Part shown: piece after piece, positions 21,600 to 31,500 of the stretch
How positions within the stretch are numbered: position 1 is the stretch's first letter
How the letters are laid out: the number at the start of each line of letters is the position of its first letter
Assembly (NCBI RefSeq): GCF_003614435.1
Contig: NZ_CP025546.1
Coordinates: forward strand, 3,658,001-3,722,000
Reading direction: 5' to 3'
Source: Mycobacterium paragordonae
Lineage (GTDB): Bacteria > Actinomycetota > Actinomycetes > Mycobacteriales > Mycobacteriaceae
Length of the DNA stretch: 64,000 nt
Translations under genes and position numbers: made by a program
Notes under the pieces: model-generated
The model's input: the letters and a program-made list of their open reading frames with translations, nothing else
Database searches by the model: none
Told to the model about the DNA's origin: nothing

Positions 21600-22952
21600 A
21601 TGGACTTCGCGTTGTTGCCGCCAGAGATCAACTCGGCGCTGATGTACGCCGGCCCTGGCGCTGGACCGATGCTGGCCGCTGCCGCGGCGTGGGACGCGCT
21701 GTCCGCCGAACTGTACGCAACCGCCAGTTCCTACCAATCGGTGATCACGGCCTTGACCGCCGGACCGTGGATCGGTCCGGCCTCGGCTGCCATGGCTGCC
21801 GCGGCCACCCCCTACGTGGCGTGGCTGGGAGTCACCGCGCTGCAGGCTGAGCACACCGCTGACCAGGCTAAAGCGGCGGCTGTCGCGTACGAGGCCGCGT
21901 TCGCCGAGACGGTCCCGCCGCCGGTGGTCGCGGCCAACCGCAGCCTGCTGATGGCGCTGATCGCGACGAACTTCTTCGGCCAGAACACGCCGCTGATCGC
22001 ACTCACCGAAACCCAGTACGCCGACATGTGGGCGCAGGACACCGCCGCCATGCAGAGCTATGCGGCATCATCGGCGGCCGCGACCACATTGACTCCGTTC
22101 GCCGAGCCTTCTTCCATCACGGATTCGAGCGGTTTGCCGGCGCAGGCGGCCGCCGTCAGCCAGGCCACCGGCACCGCCGCGGGGGAGGTGCAGAGCCTCG
22201 TGTCGTCGGCGCAGCAGGCGTTGGCAGCGGTGCCCTCGGCGCTGTCCAGTCTCGCCGCTCCCGCCCCCGCCGCGGCCGTTTCGCCGTTCGACATCGTGAC
22301 ACTTCTGGACTTCGGCGCGGGTCTCATCGCCGGGACCTTGGACGGAGTCGTCGGGACGACGGCCTTGCCCTACGACATCGGCGGCTACCACATCGGGGTT
22401 CACACCGATGACATTGTCAGTGGCTGGGCAGGTATCGAGACCTGGCCCGGATCGGCGCCCGTCCCCCCGACCCAGTTCCCGGTGATCACCAATCTCGGCT
22501 CGCCGGTGTCGGCGGGCCTGGGCGAGGCGGGATCCGTCGGCGGGCTGAGGGTACCGCCGGGCTGGACCACGGCCGCTCCGGGCTTCCGGCTGGCGGCGCT
22601 GACCTCGCCGGCCGCCAGTGTGGGCGCTGCGGCGGAGGCTTCCGCGGAGGGTGCCGGAGCGTTGTTCAGCCAGATGGCGGTGGCCGGCATGGCCGGGCGG
22701 GCACTGGCCGGCAGCGTCGGCACGGGCGGGTCCGGCGGCGCACGCACCAAGGAGCGGGTCGGGGTGGCCCAGCGCGGGACACCGGCCGCCGCCGACGCGA
22801 CGGAAGAGCCTGCGACGCCACCTCCGGTGCTGCCCGGAGGCCCGATCACCAGCATCGCCGCCGAGCTGCGCGAGCTGGCTTCGCTGCGCGACGCCGGGAT
22901 CCTGACCGAGGAAGAGTTCACCGAGCAGAAGCAACGCCTGCTCCCGCACTAG
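21600..22952 (+). CDS. PPE-SVP-like protein with C-terminal SHOCT-like domain
   Basis: A 450-residue protein from ATG 21600 with GGAGG just upstream. It starts MDFALLPPEINSALMYAG, the PPE motif. The WxG turn is in GPWIGPASAAM. About 350 residues in, GGLRVPPGWTTAAP is an SVP-like motif. The last about 35 residues (AELRELASLRDAGILTEEEF and on) match the SHOCT short helical-hairpin domain, normally found on bacterial membrane or signalling proteins. No PE gene is adjacent, so its partner must be elsewhere. Probably an ESX substrate; the SHOCT tail may mediate oligomerisation. A large hairpin follows 16 bases after the stop. Confidence 0.9.
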   Translation: MDFALLPPEINSALMYAGPGAGPMLAAAAAWDALSAELYATASSYQSVITALTAGPWIGPASAAMAAAATPYVAWLGVTALQAEHTADQAKAAAVAYEAAFAETVPPPVVAANRSLLMALIATNFFGQNTPLIALTETQYADMWAQDTAAMQSYAASSAAATTLTPFAEPSSITDSSGLPAQAAAVSQATGTAAGEVQSLVSSAQQALAAVPSALSSLAAPAPAAAVSPFDIVTLLDFGAGLIAGTLDGVVGTTALPYDIGGYHIGVHTDDIVSGWAGIETWPGSAPVPPTQFPVITNLGSPVSAGLGEAGSVGGLRVPPGWTTAAPGFRLAALTSPAASVGAAAEASAEGAGALFSQMAVAGMAGRALAGSVGTGGSGGARTKERVGVAQRGTPAAADATEEPATPPPVLPGGPITSIAAELRELASLRDAGILTEEEFTEQKQRLLPH

Positions 22953-22968
22953 GGTCACCTACTCTGCG

Positions 22969-23027
22969 CGAGCAGACGTGAAATCGCCTTTGGAGCGGCT
23001 GCTCCAAGGCGATTTTGCGTCTGCTCG
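22969..23027 (+). terminator. Long imperfect hairpin (terminator or repeat element)
   Basis: CGAGCAGACG (22969-22978) pairs with CGTCTGCTCG (23018-23027), and inside it AAATCGCC..GGAGC pairs with GCTCC..GGCGATTT, giving a stem near 25 base pairs with one bulge and a tiny loop. It lies between the PPE stop and the next start and could end transcription. I recall similar GAGCAGACG elements between genes in other mycobacteria, so it may also be a dispersed repeat. Confidence 0.65.
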
Positions 23028-23046
23028 CCGTTCGTACGATAGGTGC

Positions 23047-23634
23047 ATGAATGAGTCGGCCGATCCCATGGGCACGATGGCCACCGACGCGCTAAAGCTG
23101 TTCCTGGACGCCGTGGAGCAGATCCCCGCGGAAAGTTGGGCACAGGCGTCCAACCTCGCAGGATGGAGCATTCGCGACCTGGTCGGTCATGCCACGGGGA
23201 GCGCGGCCAAGGTCGTTGCGCTGGTCGAGGGCGGACAGATCTGGGCGGCACCGTCAGAGCCGTCGGACTGGGCGAGCGACGATCCGGCAGCCCGGCTTCG
23301 CGAGTTGGCCACCCGCTTGCAACAAGTGCTGCCGGAAGCCGACTTCGCCGCTCCGCGCACATCGCCGGCGGGCGAGGCGCCCCTCGGGCAAGCGATGGCC
23401 TTCCCCGTCGCCGACCTTGCCCTGCACAGTTGGGACGTGCACCGATCCCTCGGCCGGGAGGTCGAACTACCGACCCGTTTGCTGGGACTGTGCCGCCAGT
23501 TGGTGGAGTCGCTGCCGGAAGACAGACTGCGTCGGCCGGGCGCCTTCGGGCCGGCACAACCGGCACCCCAGAACGCGACACCGACCGCCCGTTTGATGGC
23601 CTACCTCGGGCGCTCGGTCGGCAGCGCTACTTGA
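23047..23634 (+). CDS. DinB-like, mycothiol-dependent maleylpyruvate isomerase family protein
   Basis: A 195-residue protein from ATG 23047. The N-terminal helices include AGWSIRDLVGHATGSAAKVVALVEG, the helix with the metal-binding His of the TIGR03086 group, and later VADLALHSWDVHRSLG supplies two further His. These proteins are usually metal-dependent transferases using mycothiol. The substrate is unknown. Its stop overlaps a convergent cutinase gene by 8 bases. Confidence 0.8.
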   Translation: MNESADPMGTMATDALKLFLDAVEQIPAESWAQASNLAGWSIRDLVGHATGSAAKVVALVEGGQIWAAPSEPSDWASDDPAARLRELATRLQQVLPEADFAAPRTSPAGEAPLGQAMAFPVADLALHSWDVHRSLGREVELPTRLLGLCRQLVESLPEDRLRRPGAFGPAQPAPQNATPTARLMAYLGRSVGSAT

Positions 23635-24274
23635 CCCGGTTGGCGGCGAAGGTCGCGGCCTGGGTCGTCATTCCGTTCTCGATGTAGGAGACGTGCGCCA
23701 TGATGTTGCCGCCGCCGGTGCAGATCGGGTCGTCGGTGGCGCACAGGCTGATCAACTTGCCGCTGTAAAGCGGGCTGATCGTCGGCAACGGGCCACCGCC
23801 CCACAGGGCGCTGGAGAATCCGCTGGACGGCTCGCCGAAGTAGGCGACCGCAGCGACATGGTCGGCAACCGGGGCCGGCATCTGTGTGCTGGCCAGGTTG
23901 ATCACCGTGGCGCCCTGGGAATATCCACCCATCACGATCTTGGTGCTGGGGCAGCTGGCGACGGTGCCCTGGACGTGGGCGCTCGCGTCGTCGGCGCCGC
24001 TGGTCGCGCTGTTGTGGTAGTCGTCATTGGCGGGGTAATTAACCGCGTATACCTCTACCGACCGGCCGGCCAACTGCGATGTGAGCGAGTCGACGAACGC
24101 CTGGCCCACGTTGCCCAGTCCCGGTTCCTGGTGAGTGCCGCGGGCGTAGACGATCGAGACGTCGGCGCAGGGGTCGGCCGAGGCGGTGGCCGTACTGGTG
24201 ATGGGCACGCTCAGCAGAGCCCACGTCGTCATGACGAAGACACCGGAGATCCGTGCGAGGCTGCGTGCAGTCAT
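23627..24274 (-). CDS. Secreted cutinase family serine esterase
   Basis: A 215-residue protein from ATG 24274 with a hydrophobic signal peptide (ISGVFVMTTWALLSVPITS) ending before DPCADVSIVYARG. The nucleophile motif is MGGYSQGATV. CATDDPICTGG holds the catalytic Asp, and AHVSYIENG holds the His. Two disulfide-type Cys pairs are visible. It hydrolyses lipid or polymer esters outside the cell membrane, as other mycobacterial culture-filtrate cutinases. It is distinct from the cutinase at 4252-4947 and shares only the family motifs. Confidence 0.92.
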   Translation of the reverse strand: MTARSLARISGVFVMTTWALLSVPITSTATASADPCADVSIVYARGTHQEPGLGNVGQAFVDSLTSQLAGRSVEVYAVNYPANDDYHNSATSGADDASAHVQGTVASCPSTKIVMGGYSQGATVINLASTQMPAPVADHVAAVAYFGEPSSGFSSALWGGGPLPTISPLYSGKLISLCATDDPICTGGGNIMAHVSYIENGMTTQAATFAANRVK

Positions 24275-24352
24275 GCCCCAGATCCTGGCATACCGGCGGC
24301 GACGGCGTAGCCGGCGGCTCAGGTACCCACCCACTCGCTCGCCAAGCGGCGT

Positions 24353-25633
24353 TCACTCAGCCGTCACGCCGGAGTCCTGATCGTGGTTGCCGAACCATTT
24401 CAGAGCCTCGAGGGCCACCGCGACCCGAACGGTGGTGCGTTCCAAGGGCCGCGGCAACAGTCGTTGTGCGGCATCGAGTCGGCTCAACAAGGTGTTGCGA
24501 TGAATGTAAAGCTGTTGAGCCGCACGGGCGGCGTTGCATTGCTCATTGATGTAGGTGAGCAGGGTGTCGCGCAACACGGAGCCGGCCGAGGCGAAGGCCC
24601 CGAGCGTGTGATTGATGAAATCGCTTGCCTGCTCCTGCTTTTGCGTGAGCAGCGCGACCATCTGAATGTCTTCGAAAAAAGCGACCTGCTGTCGTGCCCG
24701 CAATCGCACCATCATGTGTTGCGCGGTGAGGGCCTGTTCGTAGCTGTCGCGGAAACCGTCGACGCCGCGCGCGCTGGCTCCAATCGCGATGCGCAACTTG
24801 GGCGCGTCCTCGAGCACCCGACGGATCTGCTCACTGTCGATTTCGGCAATGTCCTTGAGCCACAACCAACGGGCCGCTTCACTGGCGATCACGGTGAAGG
24901 GTTGGGGGCATCCGACGGCGTGACCCAGGGCGGCGACTGTCCGGTCCAGCAGTCGATTGTCACCGTCGGCCTCGTCGCACCACAGGATGGCCGCGGTGTG
25001 AGATCCATTGAGCGCGTAGCCAAGTCGCGCTTCCGCGCGTTTGTGGTTCATCGACTCGCCATCGAGGATGAATTCGACGATCTTGCGTCGTTCGACGATT
25101 GCTCCCTGAGCCAGTTCGTTGTGCTCCAGTTTCATCTGCCTGGTGATCGCGGCCAACGTGACGTCGACGAAATCACCGGCCGAGCGCGTGACCACATTGA
25201 GTAGCTCGCGGAGTTCGTGAGGATCGGACGTCAGGTCGAACACGATGTCCATCCACCGTTGCAAAGCGACGTTCTGGCCGATGCGATAGACGTCCAGCGC
25301 CGACGCGCCGAGGCCGCGGCGCACCAGAATGCGGGCCATGCGCAGCGGCTCAGGCCCCAGGTATGGCGACACGACGCCACCCGGGTCACGCAGGTGGCTG
25401 GTGGCGAAGTGCACCAGGCTCGCACGGTTGGAAGAACTGACCGCCGCGGCCAAGGTGGGATCCCCGGCGATCGCGGGGCTGCTGGCCACGGTGGCCCGGT
25501 CCAGTTCGTCCAGCCATTCCGGGGAGGGATTGAGAGCGATCCAGGCTCCTTGGCGGATCAGCTCACGGACTTGGGGCGACAATTTGCTATCCACGAAAAA
25601 CCATTCGGTCGTAGGCGCAGTTTGTACTTTCAT
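24353..25633 (-). CDS. PucR/CdaR family transcriptional regulator
   Basis: A 426-residue protein from ATG 25633. The C-terminal helix-turn-helix is INEQCNAARAAQQLYIHRNT, followed by LLSRLDAAQRLLP, the HTH_30 family end. The middle region (about residues 180-330) resembles the GGDEF-like CdaR domain, with the block FEDIQMVALL before the HTH. The N-terminal part is a RsbRD-like or dedicated sensor region. It is a probable DNA-binding activator and its ligand is unknown. It diverges from an adenylate cyclase gene with a shared about 180-base upstream region rich in A and T, so it may regulate that gene. Confidence 0.85.
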   Translation of the reverse strand: MKVQTAPTTEWFFVDSKLSPQVRELIRQGAWIALNPSPEWLDELDRATVASSPAIAGDPTLAAAVSSSNRASLVHFATSHLRDPGGVVSPYLGPEPLRMARILVRRGLGASALDVYRIGQNVALQRWMDIVFDLTSDPHELRELLNVVTRSAGDFVDVTLAAITRQMKLEHNELAQGAIVERRKIVEFILDGESMNHKRAEARLGYALNGSHTAAILWCDEADGDNRLLDRTVAALGHAVGCPQPFTVIASEAARWLWLKDIAEIDSEQIRRVLEDAPKLRIAIGASARGVDGFRDSYEQALTAQHMMVRLRARQQVAFFEDIQMVALLTQKQEQASDFINHTLGAFASAGSVLRDTLLTYINEQCNAARAAQQLYIHRNTLLSRLDAAQRLLPRPLERTTVRVAVALEALKWFGNHDQDSGVTAE

Positions 25634-25817
25634 CGAGTTCTCTCGGTGAGGTGGGGGGAGTTCCGGATCGACAGGCGTTGGTCCTTGACCGGCCTCTCCA
25701 AAGGCTACATCAGCGTATCGTATACAGTCAAGCATCTTATACTCTTGTGTATTAAATGACTGCCAACAGGGCTTTTCCGGCCCCGGAGCCGCCCTGCCGG
25801 GTCTAAAGTTCCAATCC

Positions 25818-27647
25818 ATGCGTCGCACGTGGACCTGGACATTCGACCTGCCACCCGATCGACTCTGGCCGGTACTGGCCGACACCAACCGGTTCAACGA
25901 GGCCCTGGGCCTGCCGCCCTACACGCTCGACGAGACACCGCAAGCCAATGGGACGGTTTTGCGCCGGGGGCGGGGTAAGGCCGCCGGTTTCGCACTGGAA
26001 TGGGAAGAGAAGCCGTACGAGTGGGTCGTCGGCCGGCACTTTCGCCAGTCCCGGGTGTTCAGCCGGGGGCCGTTCCGTCGCTTCGGCCCGGTCTTCGAAA
26101 TCGAGCCGGACGACCAGGGCGGCTCGCGCGTCTCCTACATCTTGGAATGGGAGCCGCTGAACATGGCGGGTCGCCTGTTCGGCGCCCGGCTTGCGGCGCA
26201 GGCGGGAGAGAACGTGCGGCGGCGCGTCCTGGAAGCGGTTGCCTTCGTCCAGGCCGACCGACAACCCGGGCGCCCGACACCCTTCGTGATTCCGGAGCCG
26301 ATACTGCCCCAGGGCGCCCGCGAGCGAGCCACCGCGATGGCGCGTCAAATCGACCGCAGCCCCTACGGCAACGGACTCGGCGACCGCCTCGCCAACCAAG
26401 TGCTGAACGCCATGGCGGCCGATCTCCACCGGGTGCGGCCCAAGGTCCTGGCGAACGAGCTGGGAGAGCCGCCGCGCGCCGTGACCGAGGCGTGTTTCAC
26501 CGCAGTCCAGGCCGGTTTGCTCGCCATGAAATGGGATCTGTTGTGCCCCAACTGTCGTGGAGCCAAGGTCAGTGTCTCGTCGCTGGCCGACCTACCCCAC
26601 GGCGCGCACTGTCCATCGTGCAACATCGACTACGACCGCGAATTCGAACGCAACGTGGAGCTGACGTTCACGCCCTCACCGACGGTGCGTCCCCTGCGCG
26701 AAGGCGACTTCTGCCTGTCCGGGCCGATGAGCACCGAGCATGTGGCGGTGCAGGTTCTGCTGAGCCCGGGGGAGCGGCGCACGGTCGACGTCGACCTGCC
26801 TGCCGGCCCCTACCGCCTGCGCACCTTGCACCCCGGCGCCGTCGTCGACGTCGAACACACGGCCGGCGCCTTTCCCAGCGTGCGCATCACGGCCTCCGGC
26901 GTGGAATTGCTCCCGGCGCCGGCAAACGACGAGCCGGGAAAGGTGACGTTCGTCAACGACGCCGGCTTCGAACTGGCGGCGTTGATCGAGGAACGAACGT
27001 GGACCCGTCAGGCTCTGACCGCACCGGAAGTGATTTCCCTGCAAGCGTTTCGCGATATGTTCGCCGAGGCGACGCTGCGGCCCGGTGACGACGCGGGCAT
27101 CAGCCAGGTCGCGCTGTTGTTCACCGATCTCCGGGGTTCGACTGAGCTCTACGAACGGGTCGGCGATTCCACCGCCTACAACTTGGTGCGCGAGCACTTC
27201 ACCTTGCTTGCTGAGGTCGTGCGCGACCATGGCGGCGCGGTCGTCAAGACGATCGGCGACGCGGTGATGGCGTCGTTCGACGATCCCGCGCAAGCGGTGC
27301 GCGCCGCTCTGGCGATGCAGGCCCGGATCGCCTCATCGGCGCGCGGCACCGAGCATCTGGTGTTGAAAGTGGGCGTCCACGCCGGACCCAGCGTCGTAGT
27401 GACGCTGAACGACCGCCTCGACTATTTCGGCTCGACCGTGAATATGGCTGCGCGCCTGCAAGGTCAGAGCGCCGGTGCGGACATCGTGCTGTCTGAGGCC
27501 ATCGCGTCCGACCCGGCGGTACGCGAGATATTGGCCGGCGTGCCCCAACGTCGGGAAAAGGTCACGCTCAAAGGCTTCGCGGAACCGGTCGGTTTCCTCC
27601 GATTGGTGAGTTTGGGATCTCCCCGAGAAGGGGAAGACCGGGATTGA
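25818..27647 (+). CDS. Class III adenylate/guanylate cyclase with N-terminal SRPBCC-like and zinc-ribbon (DUF5939) regions
   Basis: A 609-residue protein. Residues 1-150 look like a SRPBCC/START fold (RRTWTWTFDLPPDRLWPVL). Residues 230-290 have CPNC and CPSCNIDYD, a zinc ribbon, as in DUF5939. The catalytic domain (about 430-600) has LLFTDLRGSTELYERVGD with the first metal Asp, VVKTIGDAVMASFDD with Lys and the second Asp, and YFGSTVNMAARLQG with the Asn and Arg that stabilise the transition state. All key residues are present, so it is probably active as a soluble cyclase. It should form a dimer. The N-terminal pocket may sense a hydrophobic ligand (inference). Confidence 0.9.
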   Translation: MRRTWTWTFDLPPDRLWPVLADTNRFNEALGLPPYTLDETPQANGTVLRRGRGKAAGFALEWEEKPYEWVVGRHFRQSRVFSRGPFRRFGPVFEIEPDDQGGSRVSYILEWEPLNMAGRLFGARLAAQAGENVRRRVLEAVAFVQADRQPGRPTPFVIPEPILPQGARERATAMARQIDRSPYGNGLGDRLANQVLNAMAADLHRVRPKVLANELGEPPRAVTEACFTAVQAGLLAMKWDLLCPNCRGAKVSVSSLADLPHGAHCPSCNIDYDREFERNVELTFTPSPTVRPLREGDFCLSGPMSTEHVAVQVLLSPGERRTVDVDLPAGPYRLRTLHPGAVVDVEHTAGAFPSVRITASGVELLPAPANDEPGKVTFVNDAGFELAALIEERTWTRQALTAPEVISLQAFRDMFAEATLRPGDDAGISQVALLFTDLRGSTELYERVGDSTAYNLVREHFTLLAEVVRDHGGAVVKTIGDAVMASFDDPAQAVRAALAMQARIASSARGTEHLVLKVGVHAGPSVVVTLNDRLDYFGSTVNMAARLQGQSAGADIVLSEAIASDPAVREILAGVPQRREKVTLKGFAEPVGFLRLVSLGSPREGEDRD

Positions 27648-27674
27648 ATCGGCTCGCGTGATACGAGGTGTGCA

Positions 27675-27992
27675 ATGTGGACGACCATCTGTCGGCTGAT
27701 ATCCGTTGCCGCCATGGTGTTGGCACCCATGGCGGTCGTGACGATCGCGACCCCCGCGATCAGTTCGGCGCAGTGCGCCGACGGCGAATGGTGGGATCCG
27801 ACCGGTAAAGTGTGCCGCCCCTTGGGTGTTGGGCCGCAGCCACTGGACTGTGAGGCGGGTCAGTGGTGGGATCCGACGGCCAACGTATGTCGCCCCTTGG
27901 GTGTCGGCCCACAGCCGCTCAACTGCCAGAACGGTGAGTGGTGGGACCCGGCCGCCAATGTGTGCCGCCCGCCGTTGGTACCCGCCGGGTGA
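27675..27992 (+). CDS. Exported protein with three WWDP repeats
   Basis: A 105-residue protein with a signal peptide (residues 1-32, ending ISSA). The mature part is three 25-residue repeats: Cys34-13-Cys47, Cys59-13-Cys72 and Cys84-13-Cys97. Each has WWDPT, then VCRP, and the linker LGVGPQPL joins them. Two Cys per repeat suggest three small disulfide-closed hairpins. Trp-rich short repeats often bind carbohydrates or peptidoglycan, but that is only inference here. It follows the cyclase by 27 bases. I do not recognise a named family. Confidence 0.75.
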   Translation: MWTTICRLISVAAMVLAPMAVVTIATPAISSAQCADGEWWDPTGKVCRPLGVGPQPLDCEAGQWWDPTANVCRPLGVGPQPLNCQNGEWWDPAANVCRPPLVPAG

Positions 27993-28002
27993 CCCACCGC
28001 CC

Positions 28003-28470
28003 TTACTTGAGGCTCTGGCTAGGCGGAAAACCGCCCGTGGCCACCGGCCCCCACCGGCGCGCAGTCACGCGCAGCAGGCACTTGTTCTGGTCTCGCATCG
28101 CGCGGCGGTAGTCGTCCCAGTCCGGATGCTCGCCCGCGATCGCCCGGTAGTAGTCGACGAGAGGCTCCACTGCGTCCGGCCCGTCGATCACCTCGGCGTC
28201 GCCATCGAGCTGCACGTAGGGTCCGTTGAACTCGTCGGAGATCACGACCACGCTCGCTCTGCCCGTCTTCCGGATGTTGGCGCTCTTGGCACGCTGGGGA
28301 TAACTCGCGATCACCACCCTGCCTTCCGCGTCGACTCCACCGGTTACCGGCGAACTCTGCAGCGAGCCGTCGGCACGAAAGGTGGTCAATATCATCCGGT
28401 GTCGGGGGCGGATGAAATCCAGCAACTCGGCAAAGCCCACTACGTCCGCTGTCGCAATTTTCGGCGCCAT
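28003..28470 (-). CDS. PPOX-class F420-dependent oxidoreductase
   Basis: A 155-residue split-barrel flavin-fold protein. SPVTGGVDAEGRVVIASYP, RAKSANIRKTGRASVVV and YRAIAGEHPDWDDYRRAMRD are characteristic of the mycobacterial F420/FMN binding group, including M. tuberculosis Rv1155 as I recall it. It probably reduces or oxidises small molecules with F420. It diverges from hrpA with only 44 bases between the starts. Confidence 0.88.
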   Translation of the reverse strand: MAPKIATADVVGFAELLDFIRPRHRMILTTFRADGSLQSSPVTGGVDAEGRVVIASYPQRAKSANIRKTGRASVVVISDEFNGPYVQLDGDAEVIDGPDAVEPLVDYYRAIAGEHPDWDDYRRAMRDQNKCLLRVTARRWGPVATGGFPPSQSLK

Positions 28471-28514
28471 GAGACCAACCTAACCCGGTTGGGGCGACCA
28501 CTACTCTGGCCCGA

Positions 28515-31500
28515 GTGGCCGATCCGACCGTCAGCGAGTTGCGCAGACGTCTCGACGAGCTGACGATCCGGGACGCCACACGCCTGCGCAGGCGCCTGCA
28601 GAATCTGCGCGGCGGCGCCAAGGCCGACAAGATCCGGCAACTCGCCGAGCAGGTCGCCTCCGCGGAATCGCTGGTGGCCACCCGGCAGGCCGCCGTGCCC
28701 ACCATCGGCTACCCCGACCTCCCGATCACCGAGCGACGCCAGGAGATCAGCGAGGCGGTGCTGGCGCATCAGGTGGTCATCGTTGCCGGTGAAACCGGCT
28801 CCGGTAAAACCACCCAGCTACCCAAGATCTGCCTCGACATCGGCCGGGGCGTGCGCGGCACCATCGGCCATACCCAGCCTCGTCGGCTGGCCGCTCGGAC
28901 CGTCGCGCAGCGCATCGCCGACGAACTGCACAGCCCGCTCGGTGACGTCGTCGGCTACACCGTCCGGTTCACCGACCAGGTCAGCGACCGCACCCTGATC
29001 AAGCTGATGACCGACGGCATTCTGCTTGCCGAGATCCAGCGCGACCGCCGGCTGCTGCGGTACGACACACTCATCCTCGACGAAGCTCACGAGCGCAGCC
29101 TCAACATCGACTTTCTACTCGGATACCTGCGCGAGTTGCTGCCCCGCCGCCCCGACCTGAAGGTGATCGTCACCTCGGCGACCATCGAACCGCAGCGCTT
29201 CGCGGCACATTTCGCCGGAGCACCGATCGTCGAGGTTTCCGGGCGGACGTATTCGGTCGAGATCCGCTACCGGCCGCTGGAGATGCCCATTTCGCACAGC
29301 GCACAGGAAGATCCCGACGACCCGGACGACGAAATCATCCGCACCGAAACCCGCGATGAGATCGAGGCGATAGCGGACGCCATCACAGAACTGGAATCAG
29401 AGCCACCTGGCGACGTCCTGGTCTTCCTGTCGGGCGAGCGCGAAATCCGAGACACCGCAGAGGCATTGGCGGGCCTGAAACATACCGAAGTACTTCCGCT
29501 CTATGCCCGCCTGCCGACGGCTGAGCAGCAGAAAGTGTTCGCACCGCACACCGGGCGGCGGGTCGTGCTGGCGACCAATGTCGCCGAAACGTCGTTGACC
29601 GTGCCTGGAATCCGCTACGTCGTCGACCCGGGCAACGCCCGGATATCCCGGTACAGCCGCCGATTGAAAGTCCAGCGACTACCCATCGAACCTATCTCAC
29701 AGGCCTCCGCCGCGCAGCGCGCCGGCCGGTGCGGAAGGGTCGCGCCGGGGGTGTGTATCCGCCTGTACTCCGAGGAGGACTTCGAAAACCGTTCGCGCTA
29801 CACCGAACCGGAGATACTGCGAACCAACCTTGCCTCGGTCATCCTGCAAATGGCGGCTCTGCAACTCGGGGATATCGAGCAGTTCCCCTTTCTGGACCCG
29901 CCGGACCGGCGCAGCATCCGCGACGGGGTGCAGTTGCTGCAGGAGCTCGGCGCTTTCGACCAGCAGGGCATGATCACCGACCTGGGCCGTCGACTGGCAC
30001 GGTTGCCTATCGACCCCCGGCTGGGCCGGATGATTCTGCAGGCCGACACGGAGGGGTGCGTGCGCGAAATCCTGGTGCTGGCAGCGGCACTGACGATCCC
30101 CGATCCCCGGGAACGGCCCGTCGACCGCGAGGAAGCTGCCCGCCAGAGCCACGCCCGCTTCGCCGACGATCACTCCGATTTCATTGCTTACCTCAACCTC
30201 TGGCGATATCTGCGGGAACAGCGGAAAGAATTGTCCGGCAGCGCTTTTCGCCGGATGTGCCGCAAGGAGTTTCTGCACTATCTGCGCATCCGCGAGTGGC
30301 AGGACCTGGTTGGGCAACTGCGCAGCATCGCCCGCGACCTGGGCGTCGTGGAGTCCGACGAACCGGCCGATCCGGCCCAGGTGCACGCCGCACTGCTCGC
30401 CGGGTTGCTGTCGCACGTGGGTATGCGCCGTGAGGACACCCGCGAGTATCTGGGCGCACGCAACGCGCGATTTGTGCTCGCGCCCGGCTCGGTGCTCACC
30501 AAACGTCCGCCGCAGTGGGTCGTCGCGGCCGAATTGGTGGAGACGAGCCGCCTGTATGGCCGGACCGCCGCGCGTATTCAGCCCGAGATCGTCGAGCGAG
30601 TCGCAGGCGAGCTCGTGCAGCGCACGTACAGCGAGCCACACTGGGACGCAAAGCGCGGAGAAGTGCTGGCCTTCGAGCGGGTAACCCTCTACGGCCTGCC
30701 GCTGGTCGCGCGCCGGCGGGTCGGTTACGCCGCGGTCGAACCGGCGGTGGCGCGGGAGTTGTTCATCCGGCACGCACTCGTGGAAGGCGACTGGCACACT
30801 CGCCACCACTTCTTTCGCGACAACGCGCGGCTTCGCATGGAACTCGAGGAGCTGGAGGAGCGGGCGCGCCGCCGCGACCTGCTCGTCGGTGACGAAGAAA
30901 TTTTCGCGCTGTATGACGCCCGCATTCCCGCAGACGTCGTATCTGCCCGGCACTTTGACGGGTGGTGGAAGAAACAGCGGCACCGGACTCCGGACCTGTT
31001 GACCTTCGGTCGTGATGATCTGTTGCGGACCGAGGAAACGGCCGCCGACGAAGACCGCCCGGACACCTGGAGGACGGGCGATGCGGCGCTCGCGTTGTCG
31101 TACCGGTTCGAACCGGGCGCCGTTGACGACGGTGTCACCGTGCATGTCCCGATCGACGTGTTGGCCCGCCTGGGGGGCGACGAATTCGCCTGGCAGGTAC
31201 CGGCTCTGCGCGAGGAATTGGTGACCGCCCTCATCCGCTCGCTACCAAAAGACCTGCGGCGCAACTTTGTTCCCGCGCCCGACACCGCCCGGGCGGTGCT
31301 GGCCGGCATCAACCCGGCCGGCGAACCGTTGCTCACCGCGTTACAGCGCGAATTGCGCAGGCGCACAGGCGTGGTGGTGCCCGTGGAGGCCTTCGACCTG
31401 GAGAAGCTCCCGGCGCACCTGCGGGTGACATTCGCCGTCGAGTCCGCGGACGGCGCCGAAGTCGCGCGGGGAAAGGATCTGCGTGTGCTGCAGGAGCGAC

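Noticed and set aside
29697..31145. A 482-residue open frame on the minus strand within hrpA
   Set aside because: It lies fully inside the helicase gene, and its sequence has no domain character.
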